Shown here one piece after another: positions 14,003-14,102 of a stretch of DNA of 14,102 bases; within the stretch, counting starts at the first letter, position 1, and each line of letters starts with the position of its first letter. The translations under genes were made by a program, and so were the position numbers. A model generated the notes under the pieces. It was not told the origin of the DNA. It ran no database searches and saw nothing but the letters and a program-made list of their open reading frames with translations. This stretch comes from Nitrososphaerales archaeon TH526 (GTDB taxonomy: Archaea; Thermoproteota; Nitrososphaeria; Nitrososphaerales; Nitrososphaeraceae), in NCBI GenBank assembly GCA_014523665.1, contig JAATVR010000378.1:1-14102 (forward strand), read 5' to 3'.

Positions 14003-14102
14003 TCAGTCTACACAGATCCCTGGAACTGCAATCTTTTTGAAAAGGTGGGGAGATACTACCGTACTCTCAGGGTAATCTGACATCTTGGCCTGGAATTGAG
14101 AA
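14003..14102 (-). CDS. ABM domain protein, C-terminal end only (runs off the window)
   Basis: The last 32 codons of a second ABM gene: SQFQAKMSDYPESTVVSPHL followed by FKKIAVPGICVD and a stop. The paralogue at 23-391 has SPHLFKKIAVPGICID at the same place. By my count 17 of 98 aligned bases differ, many of them at third positions, so both copies have been under protein-level selection. Similarity ends at the stop codon. The rest of the gene lies outside the window. Confidence 0.85.
   Translation of the reverse strand, partial: SQFQAKMSDYPESTVVSPHLFKKIAVPGICVD

Noticed and set aside
23..14102. Composite transposon bounded by the ABM genes
   Set aside because: No transposase and no terminal inverted repeats at the ABM genes; similarity ends at the stop codon, as in ordinary paralogues.

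Overview
The window looks like archaeal chromosome, most probably a soil ammonia-oxidising thaumarchaeon of the Nitrososphaera type. The reasons are low G+C, TATA-like boxes about 26 bp upstream of start codons (leaderless layout), a TRAM-domain miniprotein, many short zinc-binding proteins, and an integrase that carries a C-terminal zinc ribbon. This assignment rests on remembered family resemblance, not on a database search.

Left part (1-6100): accessory DNA of short genes. It has an antibiotic-biosynthesis-monooxygenase (ABM) protein, two copies of an unrecognised gene family (830 and 2545), a TRAM protein, a DUF1059 protein, a winged-helix-like protein plus a remnant of a second copy, a two-ribbon zinc protein, a PRC-barrel/DUF2171-like protein, a frameshifted phasin-like coiled-coil gene and several unrecognised small genes.

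Middle part (6450-8644): a gene graveyard. It holds a broken gene interrupted by a 28-bp duplication, the C-terminal half of a proteasome-like (Ntn-hydrolase-fold) gene, an AT-rich inverted-repeat block that could be an old replication origin, the C-terminal end of a primase/helicase joined to the N-terminal third of a tyrosine integrase, and the 3' end of a tRNA gene that marks an attachment site.

Right part (8722-13023): a second integrase, divergent from the first and starting 78 bp beyond the tRNA fragment. It is frameshifted just before the catalytic tyrosine. A palindrome pair, a two-gene zinc-protein cluster, an unknown helical protein and a primase/helicase-type ATPase with at least five disruptions follow. 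Together these are a decayed integrative element: integrase, small DNA- or RNA-binding proteins, and replication ATPase. Beyond it are a zinc-protein fragment, a small membrane protein, and the C-terminal end of a second ABM gene at the right edge.

I see no intact novel system. The strongest points are the tRNA-fragment junction between two divergent integrases, the chimeric integrase-primase fragment, the nested inverted repeat at 7552-7685, and the duplicated cassette that carries the unrecognised family.
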